From Saccharomyces paradoxus (lineage: Eukaryota > Ascomycota > Saccharomycetes > Saccharomycetales > Saccharomycetaceae), in NCBI RefSeq assembly GCF_002079055.1, contig NC_047500.1, positions 248,001-312,000 of the forward strand: a stretch of 64,000 nt of DNA. Direction: 5' to 3'. This document shows, piece by piece, positions 60,679 to 64,000 of this stretch (positions within the stretch are counted from its first letter, which is position 1; each line of letters opens with the position of its first letter). The notes under the pieces were generated by a model that was not told the DNA's origin, ran no database searches, and worked only from the letters and a program-made list of their open reading frames with translations. The position numbers and the translations under genes were made by a program.

Positions 60679-63600
60679 ATGACTTCGAAACTGTCTATTG
60701 GAAATGATTGTTTACCAAGGAAAACTCACAATGGCGAATATGGTGGTGACACTCCTGAATGGCAGCTGCAGGTCAACATCACAAACAAATCAGGCGGTAT
60801 AAACGGAGAAATTTGGTTATCAAGGGACGGAAGGAGCGTTAAATGGTGTATTGAAGACCAGTGCTTACGTCAGTTTACTTATAATCAAGAGATTATCAAA
60901 GCTGGCTATATCGATTTTGAAAAGACACCAGATTGTTTTGTAGTGGTGCTCTCTGATATTGCGCATGTATATATGCTGAAAAAGGGAGATTCTACGACGG
61001 TATGTTTCCCATTCCAGATAGGTAATGCGTTCTGGTATGCAAATGGAGTGATTTTGGAGAGAGACACCTCAACGTTCTTCATGGATGGCGGTTACGATTT
61101 AAAACCCATTGAATTCGATTTAAAACATAAATACATCACTCTGACGGATCCGATGACACCTTTTGGCTTAATTTCGATCACAAATACCTTTAAAGGTGGG
61201 ATAAATAGCGCTTCAGGTAATAAAAGCGATAGTCTGCAAGACTTTCAGCTTGTGCTCTTCCCCAGCGACAAAGAAAAGTGCATAGCAGTTTTTCTAGATC
61301 GAAATTCTAAAGTGTTACGATTTTATTACAGTAGAGTTCTATCATCAGATCAGTCCCGAAAGGGAGAGCTAACGATTTCATCGACTAAAAAAATTGGTTT
61401 GGATACGGCTGGCAATAGTCAGAAGACTGGAGGGATTGCCAAAGATATGCGCAAATTCTCACTTTTAACGCGTAGGTCGACGTCTATAAATTCTAATTCT
61501 CACGATTTCAATGCAACTGAAAGGGTCCTTAGCGGCAACGTGGGGAATGCTCCAGGAAGAACAGATATTTTCGCTTTACCTTCTTCTTGTTCAAGAAGGA
61601 GCTTATCAGCAACCCTAGATAGAATGGGGAATAACATTGCCGCGACCAATAGAGCTACACCTTCTGCCTTTTTTGATTCCTCTGCAAATACTGGCACTCA
61701 CTCTAGTATAAACCCTGTGTCACAGCCAATGCAACAGCAACAGCAGGAGTATTTGAACCAAACAGCGACCTCTTCGAAGGATATTGTTTTGACGGAAATA
61801 TCGTCTTTGAAACTGCCTGATGATATCATTTTCACTTCACGACGTTTGAGCTCTATACTAAGCACTTTAAAGTTTTTATCATTGAGATTTGAACGTCGAG
61901 AGGGAATTTTAATATTTCACGAGCCCACGCATTTTTGCAAAATCTGGTTAATTGACCTTTCACCAGATGTCCTGGATTCTATTCCATTCAAAATATACGG
62001 GAACTCACCGCAAAATATGATCAGACTGGAGAATTTAAAGCTTAAGGAACCGTCAAGAATACGAGCTATGCATTTACATAAACGCCTTAAAGGTTGCCTG
62101 ATTTTGGTGTCAGAGGGACAGAACGAGGGAGAATATGAATCGTTTATATGTAACCCCTTCGTTAAAATTTCATCTCCTTCCAAAAACATTCCCAAAGATC
62201 TCACTAAGCAAAACTCTCTCCCCTCTTTACAAAGACTGTTTCCCTATCCCGAGAGTAGTTTCACCAAGCTCTGCTTCGAAGCCCTTAAGTATATTACTTC
62301 ACCTGCATTCAATATCTCATTTATATTTCTATGGCAATTTGCATATTCGATACTTCCTTCAAAGGTTAGTAATGGAGTTGGGTGTTCGAAAATAGAGCAT
62401 GATGCCTTTTCACTGGTTCTTTCACTACTGATTCTGCCGATACCTAGCTTTTCTGCTCAAGAGTATAACGAGTATAAAGAAATATATGAACACGACCTAT
62501 TTCATCAACTAAAGCAGGATTCAGAAATAACAAGTTCTGTACTACCAAGAATTGTTATTGGATTGCATTTGATACGGGAGGAATACTCCTTGAATGTCCT
62601 GTGTCGCAATGAACACGCATTGTTGGGACAGTTTCTCAGTTTCGCTACTGCCGCTATGGGCTGGCCTGATTTATGGCAATCATATTATGTACCCAAAATA
62701 GATTCAGAATCTAAAACTTTTCTACATCCAAGGGAACAAAACTCCACTTTCTTTCATCCATTAGATGAGCCGCCATCGATTACCAAGTCATTGTATAGTA
62801 TAACTGAGAACAGTTCAATACCATTATGTCCGTTCATTAGTTTTTCGAGACTTGCCGCAACGGATACACAGGTTGAATTGCGCATTACTCCAAGAAGTTT
62901 CAAAATCTTGGGCTTATATGAACTCGTGCACTCTCCCAATTTTTTACCAGATTATATTTTGGGTATCCTTTCCAGCCTGAAAGTAGATAAAAATGAGTTA
63001 CAAACGTATCCTTTAGGCATTTTGTTTCCATTACAGAACATTTTGAGAATCCTGGAAGATAAACTATCTGAGGTAAGAGATAACCTGGAGTTGTTAGATA
63101 GGGCCGATTTACAAAGGTGCAGTGCCATTATCAATAGTATAAGAAATGATTCCAAAGAAGTCATCAAAAGAGGCGAAAGAGATAGCTCTATGTTGTACAA
63201 AGTTCCACTCGCCAAAAATAGAAGCTGTTCGTCTAAGAAGCCCAGTGACATATATACGGTATTATCTGAGATTGTGAAAAGCGCAAGTCAAGTTCCACTA
63301 GATGGATCAGCTATGAGGATGTCGAACATTCAGGATGATGAAGATATTGATGAAGGGCGGTCTCTCAAATTAAATGCAGGACTGATCTTTTCAGAAGATA
63401 AAAGGTTTACTCATGTCGTATCATTACTAGCTTATTATAGGCCCACCCAAACCCAATTTTTTACCACCAAGACCGAATATGCCCAGATACTAGCTCAAAA
63501 GAAATATTTTGCTAAAATTATGGCCTTAAGAACGTGTACAAATGGTGTCGGCTGGGGCGCAGTAGCATATGCAACAGAAAAGCCCATATCTACCCAAAAA

Positions 63601-64000
63601 TGGATTGTTCAACCTCTCAACTTAATTTCAATGTTTCCTGATGACACAAAGATAACCGTAAAAGTCCCAGAAGATATAGGACACGATGTTGTGGAGTGGG
63701 GGCAATTTCATGCCGGTGTTAGCTCCGGTCTCCGTATTTCAAAGAAGGCAACTGGGATAACGGGTAGTTGGATTGCATTTAATAAACCAAAAGAATTGGA
63801 CGCTTATCATGGTGGTTTTCTTCTTGGGCTAGGACTTAGTGGACATCTGAAGAATCTAGAAGAATGGCACATATACAATTACTTAAGCCCCAGAAATACT
63901 CATATAAGTATTGGGTTACTTTTGGGGATGAGTTCAAGTATGAAGGGCAGTATGGACTCGAAACTAGTCAAAGTTATTAGTGTACATCTAGTGGCCTTTC
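60679..64000 (+). CDS. APC1: Apc1, largest scaffold subunit of the anaphase-promoting complex (5' part; runs off the window)
   Basis: Apc1 is the platform subunit of the APC/C ubiquitin ligase that drives anaphase and mitotic exit. The frame opens at 60679 (MTSKLSIGNDCLPRKTHNGEY) and stays open to the window edge, giving about 1107 of the roughly 1748 residues of S. cerevisiae Apc1. The first 600 or so residues make the WD-like N-terminal domain with a serine-rich disordered insert (about 250-360) that is phosphorylated in mitosis in the family. A helical middle follows. PC (proteasome-cyclosome) repeats begin near 1040 (GGFLLGLGLSGHLKN, SIGLLLGMSSSMKG). The remaining repeats and C-terminus lie outside the window. 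Confidence 0.95.
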   Translation, partial: MTSKLSIGNDCLPRKTHNGEYGGDTPEWQLQVNITNKSGGINGEIWLSRDGRSVKWCIEDQCLRQFTYNQEIIKAGYIDFEKTPDCFVVVLSDIAHVYMLKKGDSTTVCFPFQIGNAFWYANGVILERDTSTFFMDGGYDLKPIEFDLKHKYITLTDPMTPFGLISITNTFKGGINSASGNKSDSLQDFQLVLFPSDKEKCIAVFLDRNSKVLRFYYSRVLSSDQSRKGELTISSTKKIGLDTAGNSQKTGGIAKDMRKFSLLTRRSTSINSNSHDFNATERVLSGNVGNAPGRTDIFALPSSCSRRSLSATLDRMGNNIAATNRATPSAFFDSSANTGTHSSINPVSQPMQQQQQEYLNQTATSSKDIVLTEISSLKLPDDIIFTSRRLSSILSTLKFLSLRFERREGILIFHEPTHFCKIWLIDLSPDVLDSIPFKIYGNSPQNMIRLENLKLKEPSRIRAMHLHKRLKGCLILVSEGQNEGEYESFICNPFVKISSPSKNIPKDLTKQNSLPSLQRLFPYPESSFTKLCFEALKYITSPAFNISFIFLWQFAYSILPSKVSNGVGCSKIEHDAFSLVLSLLILPIPSFSAQEYNEYKEIYEHDLFHQLKQDSEITSSVLPRIVIGLHLIREEYSLNVLCRNEHALLGQFLSFATAAMGWPDLWQSYYVPKIDSESKTFLHPREQNSTFFHPLDEPPSITKSLYSITENSSIPLCPFISFSRLAATDTQVELRITPRSFKILGLYELVHSPNFLPDYILGILSSLKVDKNELQTYPLGILFPLQNILRILEDKLSEVRDNLELLDRADLQRCSAIINSIRNDSKEVIKRGERDSSMLYKVPLAKNRSCSSKKPSDIYTVLSEIVKSASQVPLDGSAMRMSNIQDDEDIDEGRSLKLNAGLIFSEDKRFTHVVSLLAYYRPTQTQFFTTKTEYAQILAQKKYFAKIMALRTCTNGVGWGAVAYATEKPISTQKWIVQPLNLISMFPDDTKITVKVPEDIGHDVVEWGQFHAGVSSGLRISKKATGITGSWIAFNKPKELDAYHGGFLLGLGLSGHLKNLEEWHIYNYLSPRNTHISIGLLLGMSSSMKGSMDSKLVKVISVHLVAF

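Overview
The window is a stretch of budding-yeast nuclear chromosome from the genus Saccharomyces (sensu stricto). Gene order and nearly every protein match, by recollection, the left arm of S. cerevisiae chromosome XIV from MER1 (YNL210W) to APC1 (YNL172W). Proteins such as Rtt106, Sps19 and Apc1 differ from remembered S. cerevisiae sequences at roughly one residue in ten. I therefore suspect a sibling species (mikatae, kudriavzevii or jurei type) rather than S. cerevisiae, but this rests on memory, not on an alignment. Genes are compact, intron-poor and A+T-rich. SSB2 and RPS3 show the strong codon bias of highly expressed yeast genes.

Layout. 0-7 kb: a degenerate Ty4-type solo LTR, MER1 (meiotic splicing), SSB2 (ribosome-associated Hsp70), a YNL208W-like low-complexity protein, RIO2 (40S maturation kinase). 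6.6-16.4 kb: RTT106, the divergent pair SPS18/SPS19 around an oleate response element, PSY2, NNR1, GCR2. 17-26 kb: WHI3, SLZ1, the stress-linked tandem YNL195C-like/YNL194C-like pair, and a YNL193W-like gene of unknown function. 26-42 kb: a run of plus-strand genes, CHS1, DUG3, a repeat-rich cell-wall gene (YNL190W-like), SRP1, KAR1, SWT21, UBP10. 42-51 kb: MRPL19, NPR1, IPI3, PBR1, RHO5. 51-64 kb: a 2-kb gene-free stretch, then RPS3, MRPL22, TDA7, NOP13, MDG1 and the 5' two-thirds of APC1, which runs off the right edge.

Themes. Ribosome production is over-represented (SSB2, RIO2, IPI3, NOP13, RPS3, plus mitochondrial MRPL19 and MRPL22). Promoters show matching motifs: PAC and RRPE elements at SSB2, RIO2 and NOP13, and a Rap1 site at RPS3. 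TGTAAATA (Puf3-type) motifs lie in the 3' regions of both mitochondrial ribosomal genes. A second theme is meiosis and sporulation (MER1, SLZ1, SPS18, SPS19), with URS1-like and MSE-like sites at the expected places.

The most interesting unexplained signals are: a perfect TACTAAC branch point and 3' splice site just upstream of the YNL195C-like gene, leading into an open in-frame extension; a 58-codon N-terminal extension of SWT21; a tRNA T-arm/B-box relic with a T-run between MRPL19 and NPR1; and three overlapping ATGs at the KAR1 start. I saw no CRISPR array, prokaryotic element, intact tRNA or intact transposon.
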